Shown: positions 27,176 through 34,656, numbered from the stretch's first letter. The stretch is DNA of 64,000 nucleotides from Allobosea sp. Root483D1 (GCF_001429505.1 NZ_LMJW01000003.1:69139-133138); one strand, 5' to 3'. The notes: generated from the sequence alone by a model not told the origin. Numbers and translations: made by a program.

Positions 27176-27847
27176 ATGCAGAAATACGTGCCCAAGCGGA
27201 TCCGCCGCTCGACGCTGACCACGATGACGCCACGGCAGAGGAGAGCGACAGCCTCGCCGGCACAAGGTGGTGCGGGCAACGCCGAGCTGGCGGGTTCGAT
27301 CGGCCGTGAGGTGCGTCACCTGCGCCGCGCACTCGATCTGACCGCGACGCAACTGGCCTCGATCTCGGGCATCTCGAACGGCATGATCTCGAAGATAGAG
27401 GCTGGCACCGCATCGGCCTCGCTCGAAACCCTGGCCGCCATCGCCCAGGCGCTCAAGGTGCCGATCGCCCGGCTGTTCTCCGGACACGGCCAGCGCAGCG
27501 ACCTCTCGATCGTCTATGCCGGCCGCGGCGTGATGGTCCAGCGCCAGGGCCGCAGGAAGGGACAGAGCTACGAACTGCTGGGACACCTGCTCTCGGGCGA
27601 AACCTTCGTCGAGCCTTATCTGGTGACCATCGAGCAGGATGCAGAGCTCGATGCCTCCTTCCAGCATACGGGAACAGAGTTCCTGCACATCCTGAATGGA
27701 AAGATGGAGTATCGCTACGGAACCAAGAACATCATACTCGCTCCCGGCGACTCGATAATGTTTGAAGGAACAACCATCCACGGCCCAATAAGGATCGTTG
27801 AATCGCCGATAAGGTTTATCATTGTTATAGTAAACCTAAGATTATAA
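27176..27847 (+). CDS. XRE-family regulator with C-terminal cupin domain
   Basis: The ATG at 27176 has GGAGG ten bases upstream and gives 223 residues. The helix-turn-helix lies at about residues 42-96 (IGREVRHLRRALDLTATQLA, then SNGMISKIEAGTASASLETLAAIAQAL). The cupin barrel lies at about 145-215 (FQHTGTEFLHILNGKMEYRYG, LAPGDSIMFEGTTIHGPI). Proteins of this build (PuuR-like) sense a small amine or amino acid and repress its catabolic genes. Codon use drifts to AT-rich triplets such as ATA and AGA in the last 120 bases, ending in ATA.GTA.AAC.CTA.AGA.TTA-type codons, unlike the rest of the gene. It likely controls the flanking amine oxidase and importer. Confidence 0.92.
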   Translation: MQKYVPKRIRRSTLTTMTPRQRRATASPAQGGAGNAELAGSIGREVRHLRRALDLTATQLASISGISNGMISKIEAGTASASLETLAAIAQALKVPIARLFSGHGQRSDLSIVYAGRGVMVQRQGRRKGQSYELLGHLLSGETFVEPYLVTIEQDAELDASFQHTGTEFLHILNGKMEYRYGTKNIILAPGDSIMFEGTTIHGPIRIVESPIRFIIVIVNLRL

Positions 27848-27947
27848 TAGCATTTTTGAACAGCAGGAAAATATGAATTGTTGCAGTTGATTTGCTCTCT
27901 GGGCAGGCGAACGATGCACCCTGCGTTTCACGCCAGAGGGGTCCGCC

Positions 27948-28718
27948 ATGACGCTCAAGACATTGATGCACACCGCGCTCGTCCTGCTCGCCGCGAGCCT
28001 TGCCGCCGCACCGGCTGACGCCGAGACCAAGTACAAGATCGCGACGGAAGGCACCTATCCGCCGTGGAACTACAAGGATGTGTCCGGCAAGCTGGTCGGC
28101 TGGGACGTCGATGTCGCCAATGCGCTCTGCGAGAGGATGAAGGCATCCTGCGAGATCATCGCGCAGGATTGGGACGGCATCATCCCCAGCCTCCTCGCCA
28201 GGAAATACGACTTCATCGTCGCCAGCATGGGCATCACCGAGAAGCGCAAGCAGCAGGTCGCCTTCACCGATCGGTACAAGGACACCATCTCGCAATTCGT
28301 CATCAAGAAGGGAACGGTCAAGGACTTCACGCCCCAGGGCCTGGCCGGAAAGCGCATCGGCGTCCAGCGCGGCTCGATCCAGCATGATTTCCTGATCAAG
28401 ACCTTCCCCAAGGCCGAGATCGTCGTCTTCGACAAGCCGACCGATGTCGAGCTCGATCTTCTCTCGGAACGGATCGACCTGCTCTTCGCCAACAAGATCA
28501 CCTCCTTCGTCGGCTTGCTCAAGCGGCCCGAGGCCGCTGCCTTCGAGCTTGCCGGCCCCGAGTTCAAGGGCGGCCTCCTGGGCGACGGCAACGGCATCGC
28601 CCTGCGCAAGGAAGACACCAAGCTCCTTGCCGACCTGAACGCCGCGCTGGCCGCGATCATGGCCGACGGAACCTATGACCGCATCACGGCGAAGTATTTT
28701 CCCTTCAAGCTGATGTGA
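27948..28718 (+). CDS. Polar amino acid ABC transporter substrate-binding protein
   Basis: A 256-residue periplasmic binding protein of the His/Lys/Arg-ornithine class. The signal peptide runs to about residue 25 (cut after APADA). The mature protein opens YKIATEGTYPPWNYKDVSGKLVGWDVDVANALC, with the usual aromatic pocket and the Asp contacting the ligand amino group. SLLARKYDFIVASMGITEKRKQQVAFTDRY and RIGVQRGSIQHDFL are the other family motifs. It heads an operon with a BacA-like protein and two permeases. A long hairpin sits between it and the next gene. Confidence 0.94.
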   Translation: MTLKTLMHTALVLLAASLAAAPADAETKYKIATEGTYPPWNYKDVSGKLVGWDVDVANALCERMKASCEIIAQDWDGIIPSLLARKYDFIVASMGITEKRKQQVAFTDRYKDTISQFVIKKGTVKDFTPQGLAGKRIGVQRGSIQHDFLIKTFPKAEIVVFDKPTDVELDLLSERIDLLFANKITSFVGLLKRPEAAAFELAGPEFKGGLLGDGNGIALRKEDTKLLADLNAALAAIMADGTYDRITAKYFPFKLM

Positions 28719-28734
28719 CCTGCCGATGTGATCG

Positions 28735-28769
28735 GCGGCCTCCCCCGGCACCGCTTTCGGGGAGGCCGC
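28735..28769 (+). other. Intercistronic hairpin after the binding-protein gene
   Basis: GCGGCCTCCCC (28735-28745) and GGGGAGGCCGC (28759-28769) form a perfect 11-bp stem with a 13-base loop. There is no T-run. Such hairpins after binding-protein genes stabilise the upstream mRNA so that it exceeds the permeases. Confidence 0.65.
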
Positions 28770-28792
28770 TCGCAAACCACAAGAGTGCTCTC

Positions 28793-29395
28793 ATGATCGT
28801 ATTCGCCACGCTCGGCCCGGGCGGCACCAACCACGAACTCGTCACGCGACGTTACATCGCCTTCCACGGGCTCGACGACGCGCAGATCAAGCTGGTCGAC
28901 GACTTCGATCAGGCCGTCGATCTCGTGAGGCGTGGAGAGGTCGACTACATCGTCCAATGCGCAGTGCATCCGGACACGCCGAGGACGTTGGGACTGAATT
29001 TCCGCGACATCTTCGTCTGCGACACCTTCATCTCGCCGAGCAAGGATCTCGCGATCCTGACCCGCGTCGACATCGACCGGCCGCACACGCTCGGGCTGAT
29101 CTACCCGGCGACCTCCTCCTATGTGGACGTCTCGCGCTGGAGCGAGCTCAAGCCGATCGCGTCGATACCCTACATCCTGGACGCTCTCCTGGAGGGCCGT
29201 ATCGACTCTGGCCTGGTCTATCTCGAATATGCCGCGCGCCATGCCGATCGGCTGCGCATCGACGAAGTCATCGGCTCCCCTGACGATGCCTGGATCGTCT
29301 ACGGCCGAGAGCGCACCTATCGGGAAGGCGTGCAGGCTTGCCGCAGCAGCCCCATCGCGGAGCTGCTGAAGCGTTCCGCGCCGCAAACCGCTTGA
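28793..29395 (+). CDS. Prephenate dehydratase/BacA-fold protein in transporter operon
   Basis: A 200-residue protein from ATG 28793, without signal peptide. Its opening FATLGPGGTNHELVTRRYIAFHG has the LGPxGT start of prephenate dehydratase. The overall pattern fits the bacilysin enzyme BacA (prephenate decarboxylase) even better: a DYIV strand near residue 53, then DIFVCDTFISPSKDLAILTR, where BacA has an IFRCDTPxxGLAVR-like segment. The TRF motif of true dehydratases and the ACT regulatory domain are absent. The fold is itself related to periplasmic binding proteins. It lies 75 bases after the binding-protein gene and 13 before the first permease, so it is part of the operon. The assignment is from remembered family patterns; function is unknown. 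Confidence 0.55.
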   Translation: MIVFATLGPGGTNHELVTRRYIAFHGLDDAQIKLVDDFDQAVDLVRRGEVDYIVQCAVHPDTPRTLGLNFRDIFVCDTFISPSKDLAILTRVDIDRPHTLGLIYPATSSYVDVSRWSELKPIASIPYILDALLEGRIDSGLVYLEYAARHADRLRIDEVIGSPDDAWIVYGRERTYREGVQACRSSPIAELLKRSAPQTA

Positions 29396-29408
29396 ATCGA
29401 GGCGCAAG

Positions 29409-30089
29409 ATGACCTTGCTGGCCTCGGGCTATGGACTGCAGCTCCTCTGGGGAGCCCTCGTCACCGTCTCGCTGACGCTCTGCGCCCTCGCGATCGGCAC
29501 CGTGCTGGGGATCGCCGGCGCCAGTGCGAAGCTGTCGCGGCACCGTGCCTTGCGCGCCGTCGGCGGCTGCTACACCGCGGTCGTCAGGGGCATTCCCGAC
29601 CTGATCATCATCTATATCCTGTATTTCGGCGGGACCATCGCCTTGACGAAGCTCGCCGGCCGCTATGTCGAGGTCAGCGAATTCGCCGCCGGCGCCACGG
29701 CGCTGGGCTTCGTGTTCGGCGCGTATGCCAGCGAGATCTTCCGCGGCGCGATCGGCAAGGTCCCCAAAGGCCAGCACGAGGCCGGCCACGTGCTGGGGCT
29801 GAGCACCGTCGCAGCGTTCCTGCTGATCATCCTGCCGCAGGCCTGGCGGCTCGCCCTGCCGGCCTTCGGCAATCAAAGCCTGATCCTGCTGAAGCAAACC
29901 TCCCTGGTCTCGGTCATCGGGCTCGAGGAGCTTGCCCGAGCGGCCAGCGTCGTCTCCGGCGCGACCCGCGAACCGTTCACGGTCTTCGCCGGCGCCGCCG
30001 CTATCTACCTCGTCCTGACCGCGACCGGGACGCTCCTGCTCCACCATGCCGAAGCGCGGTCCGCCAGAAAATATGCGGGCGGAGCCTGA
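29409..30089 (+). CDS. Polar amino acid ABC transporter permease (HisQ/GlnP type)
   Basis: A 226-residue inner-membrane permease of the His/Glu/Gln/Arg/opine family. The N-terminal GLQLLWGALVTVSLTLCALAIG, the central RGIPDLIIIYILYFGG and the EAA loop EIFRGAIGKVPKGQHEAGHVLGLS are diagnostic. About five transmembrane helices are visible. It should form a heterodimer with the next permease. The stop codon ends one base before the next ATG, with the ribosome site inside this gene. Confidence 0.94.
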   Translation: MTLLASGYGLQLLWGALVTVSLTLCALAIGTVLGIAGASAKLSRHRALRAVGGCYTAVVRGIPDLIIIYILYFGGTIALTKLAGRYVEVSEFAAGATALGFVFGAYASEIFRGAIGKVPKGQHEAGHVLGLSTVAAFLLIILPQAWRLALPAFGNQSLILLKQTSLVSVIGLEELARAASVVSGATREPFTVFAGAAAIYLVLTATGTLLLHHAEARSARKYAGGA

Positions 30090-30090
30090 T

Positions 30091-30777
30091 ATGCTCGACC
30101 TCGGCATCATTCGATCCGTCTTCCCAGACCTGCTCGGCGGCGTGGTCCTGTCGATCAAGCTGTCGCTGCTGATCCTGCTTTTCGGCCTTCTCCTGGCCCT
30201 GCCAGTGGCCTTCGCCCGGAATGCGACGTCGCCTGCGCTCAGCCGCGCGTCGAAACTCTATATCCTGTTCTTCCGCGGCGTTCCGGCCATCATCCAGGTC
30301 TTCCTGGTCTATTATGGCCTGGGGCAGTTCCCGGCCGTCCGCAGCTCGATCCTGTGGCCGGTCCTGCGCGATCCGTTCTGGTGCCTGATCATCGCCCTGT
30401 CCCTCAACGGCTCGGCCTATACCGGCGAGCTGCTCGCCGGCGCGATGCGCGCCGTGCCGCGCGGGCTCGTCGAAGCGGCACGCGCGCTCGGCCTCTCGCG
30501 GGCGCGGACCTTGCAGACGGTCGTGGTCCCGCTTGCCGTCCGTGCCGCGCTTCCAGCCTACAGCAACGAGGTCATCCTCACCGTCAAGGCAACCTCTCTG
30601 GCGAGCACGATCACACTGCTGGACGTCACGGGCGCGGCAAGGCTGGCCGCCTCGCAGACATACGCTCCCTACGAGGTCTTCATCGCGGCAGGCATCATCT
30701 ACTTCGTGCTGACCTATTCGCTGTCCTACGGGCTGAGGCAGCTGGAAAACGCGCTCGCTGTCGAGGGCCAGCACTAA
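30091..30777 (+). CDS. Polar amino acid ABC transporter permease (HisM type)
   Basis: The ATG at 30091 has GGAG nine bases upstream and follows the previous stop by one base; longer starts would overlap the upstream gene. The 228-residue product has LLGGVVLSIKLSLLILLFGLLLALP, the FFRGVPAIIQVFLVYYGLG motif and the EAA loop GELLAGAMRAVPRGLVEAARALGLSR. This is the second half of the pore. No ATP-binding protein gene follows; the next sequence is a repeat and then unrelated genes. The transporter must borrow an ATPase encoded elsewhere. Confidence 0.93.
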   Translation: MLDLGIIRSVFPDLLGGVVLSIKLSLLILLFGLLLALPVAFARNATSPALSRASKLYILFFRGVPAIIQVFLVYYGLGQFPAVRSSILWPVLRDPFWCLIIALSLNGSAYTGELLAGAMRAVPRGLVEAARALGLSRARTLQTVVVPLAVRAALPAYSNEVILTVKATSLASTITLLDVTGAARLAASQTYAPYEVFIAAGIIYFVLTYSLSYGLRQLENALAVEGQH

Positions 30778-30850
30778 AGCAATTCCAGCAAAAGTGCGTA
30801 GCGTTTTGCGTCCGAAATTGCGTGAAAACCAAGAGACAGAGCATTTCCGA
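30778..30850. repeat. RIME-like Rhizobiales intergenic element
   Basis: Begins one base after the permease stop. GCAATTCC (30779-30786) and GAAATTGC (30814-30821) are outer arms with one mismatch; GCAAAA (30788-30793) and TTTTGC (30804-30809) are inner arms. A tail rich in AAAAC and AGAGCATTT follows. The order of blocks is that of the common Rhizobium intergenic mosaic element. It forms a hairpin at the 3' end of the transporter transcript. Confidence 0.65.
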
Positions 30851-30956
30851 GCGCGCCGGGAATCACGCAAGACCCGCTCAATCGCGCACAAGGCTTGCCC
30901 GACCCGCCCAGTCTTTGCCACCATGGCGGCGCTGGGGATCGATGCGGAGCCTGATG

Positions 30957-31967
30957 ATGCGCCCGACGCTCATTCTCGCCGGCGTCCTGCTGGCCTCACC
31001 GGTGCTCGCCGCCGGACCCTATGCGAAATTCTCGGTCGGCAACTGGGCCGGCGGCGCCTTCACCAACAACCAGACCGGCGACTTCTCGCACTGCGCCGTG
31101 TCGGCAAGCTACAAGAGCGGCGTCACCATGCACGCCTCGCTCAACGGCAGCTATGGCTGGAATCTCGGCTTCTCCAACCGGGCCTGGGGGCTGAAGCCCG
31201 GCACCGACGTACCGATGGAGATGGTCTTCGACCGCAACGACATCGTCCGCATCAACGCCAAGGCAGTGCAGCCACAGCTCGTCGTCGTGACCATGCCGGC
31301 GAATTCCAACATCGTCCGCGCTTTCCGCGGCGCCGAATTCCTCGAAGCCAACATGCTCGGCGCGCGCTACACCTTCCGACTGACCGCGACCGCCGAACTC
31401 ATGCCGGCGCTGCTCGACTGCGTGAAGACCAACGCCAACCTGAAGGTCGCGCCCGGCACGCCGGCGCCCGCGCAAGGCGGCAGCGGCACGACCGCCGCCA
31501 CGGCCGACCCGGCGATCCAGCTCGAGGCGGTGACGCTCGCGACCAATTTCCTGCTCAAGGCGCAATTGCCCGAGCCGAAGGTGCTGAGCGGCCCGGAAGC
31601 GCCGTCCGGCATCGGCAGCAACGGCGCCGGCTGGCAAGCGAAGGGCGCGACCGGCCTCGTGCGGGTGCTGGCCAACCCGAACCAGAAGGATGTCGACGTC
31701 GCCGCCGCGGTCTCCGCCGCCGATGCGCGCGGCTGCCAGGGCCGATTCGCTTCGGGCCGGACCACCGACACGGTCGAGGGCGCCAGCGTGCTGCGCGGCT
31801 TCTCCTCCTGCGAGAATGGCGGCGATGCCCGCTATTCCGAATTCTACGTGCTGCCGCGCAAGCAGGGCGGCTTCGTGATGTTCTCGGTGGTGACGACGGG
31901 AGACGGCTTACTGCACCAGCAGCGCCGCGCCGATTTCCAGCGGGCAGCACTGACCTCGGTACAATGA
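30957..31967 (+). CDS. Secreted hypothetical protein
   Basis: Two adjacent ATGs (30954 and 30957) follow a GGAG; the second has the better spacing and gives 336 residues. RPTLILAGVLLASPVLAAG is a clear signal peptide. The mature part has an N-terminal beta-rich region (KFSVGNWAGGAFTNNQTGDFSHCAVSA) with a few Cys, a low-complexity Pro/Gly/Ala linker near residue 170, and a second beta-rich region with CQG and SSCENG. I do not recognise the family. Its stop overlaps the ATG of the next gene, a DUF805 membrane protein, so the two are translated together. Confidence 0.7.
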   Translation: MRPTLILAGVLLASPVLAAGPYAKFSVGNWAGGAFTNNQTGDFSHCAVSASYKSGVTMHASLNGSYGWNLGFSNRAWGLKPGTDVPMEMVFDRNDIVRINAKAVQPQLVVVTMPANSNIVRAFRGAEFLEANMLGARYTFRLTATAELMPALLDCVKTNANLKVAPGTPAPAQGGSGTTAATADPAIQLEAVTLATNFLLKAQLPEPKVLSGPEAPSGIGSNGAGWQAKGATGLVRVLANPNQKDVDVAAAVSAADARGCQGRFASGRTTDTVEGASVLRGFSSCENGGDARYSEFYVLPRKQGGFVMFSVVTTGDGLLHQQRRADFQRAALTSVQ

Positions 31968-32431
31968 CGCCCGCGGTGACGGCCTTCCTCGCCGGCTTCT
32001 GGCGCTTCGACGGGCGCCTCGCCCGACTGGCTTATGTACTGCGCTGCGTCGCGGCGGTCGTCGTCTTCATGGGCTTGATGGTTCTGGGCGCCGAGGCCTT
32101 CGGACTGACATTGGCGGACGTGCCGGGCCCGTTGTTCTTTGTCGAACCTATCCCCAACGCCGTCCTCACGCTGCTGTTCTACTGGGCGGTGATGGCGCTC
32201 TCGGCGCAACGCCTAAGAGACATGGGCTTCCCCGTCCTGCCGATCATCGCAGCGCTGATCGGTCTCGAGCTGCTCGAGTTCTTCGTATTGCCCGATCTGA
32301 TCACGATGCGCCTCCCGGCACCGTCCGAGACGATGACGCCGCCCTACCTTATTCTCTCGACCGTCGCCTATCTCTGGCTGCTGGTCTGGCCGAGCGCGAA
32401 AGCCGGATCCGATCAGGTTGAACTAACCTGA
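31964..32431 (+). CDS. DUF805-type small membrane protein
   Basis: 155 residues starting MTPAVTAFLAGFWRFDGRLARLAYVL. The FWRFDGRLARLAY opening and the later ALSAQRLRDMGFPVLP are the two conserved blocks of the DUF805 family. Four hydrophobic segments are visible. The function of the family is unknown. The ATG overlaps the preceding stop (ATGA), showing translational coupling with the secreted hypothetical, which may be its partner. The last codons form the left part of a hairpin. Confidence 0.8.
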   Translation: MTPAVTAFLAGFWRFDGRLARLAYVLRCVAAVVVFMGLMVLGAEAFGLTLADVPGPLFFVEPIPNAVLTLLFYWAVMALSAQRLRDMGFPVLPIIAALIGLELLEFFVLPDLITMRLPAPSETMTPPYLILSTVAYLWLLVWPSAKAGSDQVELT

Positions 32432-32433
32432 TC
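32411..32433. terminator. Hairpin at the end of the DUF805 gene
   Basis: GATCAGGTT and AACCTGATC pair perfectly around five bases, with the TGA inside the right arm. It sits between convergent genes; no T-run on either side, so terminator activity is a guess. Confidence 0.35.
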
Positions 32434-32458
32434 GGTGAATCCGTCTCTCACTTCTGAT

Positions 32459-33385
32459 TTAGAGATCGCGCTCCCAGTTCTGCCCGACCAGATCCTTCCC
32501 GAAGGAATGGTGCTTCTCCTCCGCCACCAGTCTGAAGCCCTCGGCGACGTAGATGGCACGGGCGGCGTGCAGGATGTCGTTGGTCCACAGCACCATCCGG
32601 CGATAGCCGGCGGCGCGGGCGAAGGCGATCGCCTCCTGCACCAGGCGCTTGCCGAGGCCGAGCCCTTGTGCCCGCGTCTCGACCAGCACGAGCCGGAGCT
32701 TCGCCACCTCCCCGCTCTCGCGCACGACGAAGGCCGAGCCGGCCGGCGCGCCGTCGAGCTCCGCGATGAAGCAGCGCTCCTGCCCCGGCTTGAACTCGCG
32801 CAGGAATTTCGCTGCGATCTCGGCGACCAGCGCCTCGAAGCTGATGTCCCAGCCATAGACCTCCGCATAGAGCCGGGCGTGAGCCGAGATCACCCAGCCG
32901 ATATCGCCGGGGCGGTGCTCGCGGATCGTCACCGCAGGCTGCGGGCTGGCGGCGCCCGACAATAGCGTCTGCGCCCGCTCCAGCGCGGAGACGAGGCTCG
33001 CTTGCTCGCCGCCCGCCAGGCGCGACAGGATCGTGTCGGCCTGCCGGCGCGAGGCCTCGTCGAGCGGCGCGAAGGCAGTGTGGCCAGCCTTCGTCAGCTT
33101 CAGCTCATAGGCCCGGCCGTCGCCCACCGCCCGCGCCCGCTCCAGCCAGCCGAGGTCGCTGAAGCGCTTCAGCAGGCGCGAGAGATAGGCCGGGTCGAGC
33201 CCAAGCTCGCGCGCCAGCTCGCCGGCCCGCCAGCCGTCGCGTTGCGCCAATTCGTAGAGCACGCGGCCCTCGGTCAGCCCGAAGCCGGAGCCGTGCAGGT
33301 CGTCGCCCAGCGCCCCGATGAAGCGGGTATGGAAGCGGCCGAAACGGCGGATCGCCGCGATGGCAGGCGTGTCGATGGCGGACAT
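32459..33385 (-). CDS. MarR-GNAT bifunctional regulator/acetyltransferase
   Basis: The start MSAIDTPAIAAIRRF at 33385 follows GAGGAG; the product has 308 residues. Residues about 10-135 are a MarR winged helix-turn-helix (LGLDPAYLSRLLKRFSDLGWLERARAVGDGRAYELKLT). Residues about 155-305 are a GNAT acetyltransferase with the acetyl-CoA loop VETRAQGLGLGKRLVQEAIAFARAAG and the YVAEGF end motif. The fusion is a known architecture and may couple promoter control to acetylation of a small molecule; the target is unknown. AT-rich sequence upstream (33410-33450) contains TTAGTTGAC and TTAATTGAT on the minus strand, a possible operator. Confidence 0.92.
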   Translation of the reverse strand: MSAIDTPAIAAIRRFGRFHTRFIGALGDDLHGSGFGLTEGRVLYELAQRDGWRAGELARELGLDPAYLSRLLKRFSDLGWLERARAVGDGRAYELKLTKAGHTAFAPLDEASRRQADTILSRLAGGEQASLVSALERAQTLLSGAASPQPAVTIREHRPGDIGWVISAHARLYAEVYGWDISFEALVAEIAAKFLREFKPGQERCFIAELDGAPAGSAFVVRESGEVAKLRLVLVETRAQGLGLGKRLVQEAIAFARAAGYRRMVLWTNDILHAARAIYVAEGFRLVAEEKHHSFGKDLVGQNWERDL

Positions 33386-33518
33386 GGCCGAGCTCCTCAA
33401 CTGGCCGCGAGAATCATCAATTAATGGACAGAGTCAACTAAATTATCCCATCGCTGGAAGCCACCGATTCACCGCTCCTTAACCGGGCAGGCGCCCAATC
33501 GAGGGCTTGGCGGACGCG

Positions 33519-34391
33519 ATGGATATGAGTGCGATGCGGGTCGATCTTCTCGCCGGAGCCGGCTATGCCGCGCCGGTGCTGCCCTTGCGAATCCCGACCA
33601 TCCTCGCCTTCGATTCCGGCCTCGGCGGCTTGACCGTGCTGCGCGAGGTCATGCGCCAGCGCCCGGACGCCGACATCGTCTACGCCGCCGACGACGCCGC
33701 CTTCCCCTATGGCCGCCTCGACGAGCAGGCGCTGGTCGTGCGCGTGCTCGCGGTGATGGAGCGCCTGGTCGAGCGCTTCCATCCTGATCTCGTCGTCATC
33801 GCCTGCAACACCGCCTCGACACTGGTGCTGCCGGCGCTGCGCGCCCGCTTCGCCATCCCCTTCGTCGGCACCGTCCCGGCGGTGAAGCCGGCGGCGGAGC
33901 GCACCCGCAGCGGGCTGATCTCGGTGCTGGCGACACCCGGCACAGTCGCCCGCGACTACACGCACGACCTGGTCGAGCGCTATGCCGCCGGTTGCGAGGT
34001 CACCCTGGTCGGAGCGACCCGCCTCGCCGGCCTGGCGGAAGCGGCGCTGAAGGGCGAGCCTGTCGATGATGCCGGGATCGCCGCCGAGATCGCGCCCTGT
34101 TTCGTCACCCGCGACGGCAGGCGCACCGATGTGGTGACGCTCGCCTGCACCCATTATCCGCTGCTGCTGCCCCGCCTGCAGCGGCTCGCGCCCTGGCCGG
34201 TGGCCTGGATCGACCCAGCCCCGGCGATCGCCAGGCGAACGGCACAATTGCTCGGGCCGGCCCGGTTCCGCCCGGAGCCCGCCTCGACCGTCGCCGTCTT
34301 CACCGACGGCACGCGCCTCTCCGGCCCGGCGCATATCGCTCTCGCCGGCTTCGGCCTGGCGCGGATCGAGACCGAGCCGCTGCCAATCTAA
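33519..34391 (+). CDS. murI: Glutamate racemase
   Basis: I take ATG 33519 (290 residues); TTG 33507 or ATG 33534 are possible. The enzyme makes D-glutamate for peptidoglycan. The catalytic pair is Cys96 in IACNTAST and Cys210 in LACTHYPLL, and the substrate loop is AFDSGLGG with Asp32. The usual GDTA..PYG segment reads ADDAAFPYG, a slight variant. The late region (AIARRTAQLLG) is normal. It stands alone; a repeat and the rpsD leader follow. Confidence 0.94.
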   Translation: MDMSAMRVDLLAGAGYAAPVLPLRIPTILAFDSGLGGLTVLREVMRQRPDADIVYAADDAAFPYGRLDEQALVVRVLAVMERLVERFHPDLVVIACNTASTLVLPALRARFAIPFVGTVPAVKPAAERTRSGLISVLATPGTVARDYTHDLVERYAAGCEVTLVGATRLAGLAEAALKGEPVDDAGIAAEIAPCFVTRDGRRTDVVTLACTHYPLLLPRLQRLAPWPVAWIDPAPAIARRTAQLLGPARFRPEPASTVAVFTDGTRLSGPAHIALAGFGLARIETEPLPI

Positions 34392-34395
34392 CGTC

Positions 34396-34471
34396 GTCAT
34401 GCTCGGGCTTGACCCGAGCATTTCCCGAACGAGATTCTCGGGTCTGCGCTTCGCTTTCGCCCGAGAATGAC
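34396..34471. repeat. Palindromic intergenic repeat, family A copy 2
   Basis: Shares GTCATGCTCGGG, the CTTGACCCGAGCAT hairpin half and the CGAGATTCTCGGGTCT block with the copy at 90-194, and ends GAGAATGAC. It is about 30 bases shorter, missing the central part. It begins five bases after the murI stop. Confidence 0.75.
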
Positions 34472-34482
34472 GAGCACGGGGT

Positions 34483-34511
34483 TTGACTTTTACCGCCAGC
34501 AGTGCTTGTAA
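34483..34511 (+). promoter_or_regulatory. Candidate rpsD promoter
   Basis: TTGACT (34483-34488) and TTGTAA (34506-34511) are separated by 17 bases, matching the spacing of a housekeeping promoter; the -10 is only a fair match. It lies 145 bases before rpsD and just before the leader hairpin. Confidence 0.45.
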
Positions 34512-34517
34512 GCCGGC

Positions 34518-34553
34518 GTCGCGCGGCTCCTCACGGGGCCGCGTGGCTTTTTT
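34518..34553 (+). terminator. Terminator-like hairpin in the rpsD leader
   Basis: GTCGCGCGGCTCC (34518-34530), loop TCAC, and GGGGCCGCGTGGC (34535-34547) pair over 13 bp with three G-U pairs, followed at once by TTTTTT. This is a textbook intrinsic terminator, placed about 104 bases before the rpsD start. It is either the end of the murI transcript or an attenuator of the rpsD message. Confidence 0.75.
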
Positions 34554-34656
34554 CCGCACCCGTGATCCGCTCGTCTTCTCGAGTCGGATCTGTCACCCCG
34601 GAGACGGGGACAGGAGGGCGCGGTCCTCAACTCGCGAACCATAGAGGACACGCGAT

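Noticed and set aside
25714..27279. 521-residue minus-strand frame opposite the amine oxidase
   Set aside because: Arg/Gly/Asp-rich shadow; the plus strand has FAD motifs.
30354..32431. Long plus-strand frames running through the permease, repeat and secreted-protein region
   Set aside because: They fuse out-of-frame sequence of the permease with the secreted gene; the real starts are at the signal peptide and at the overlap ATG.
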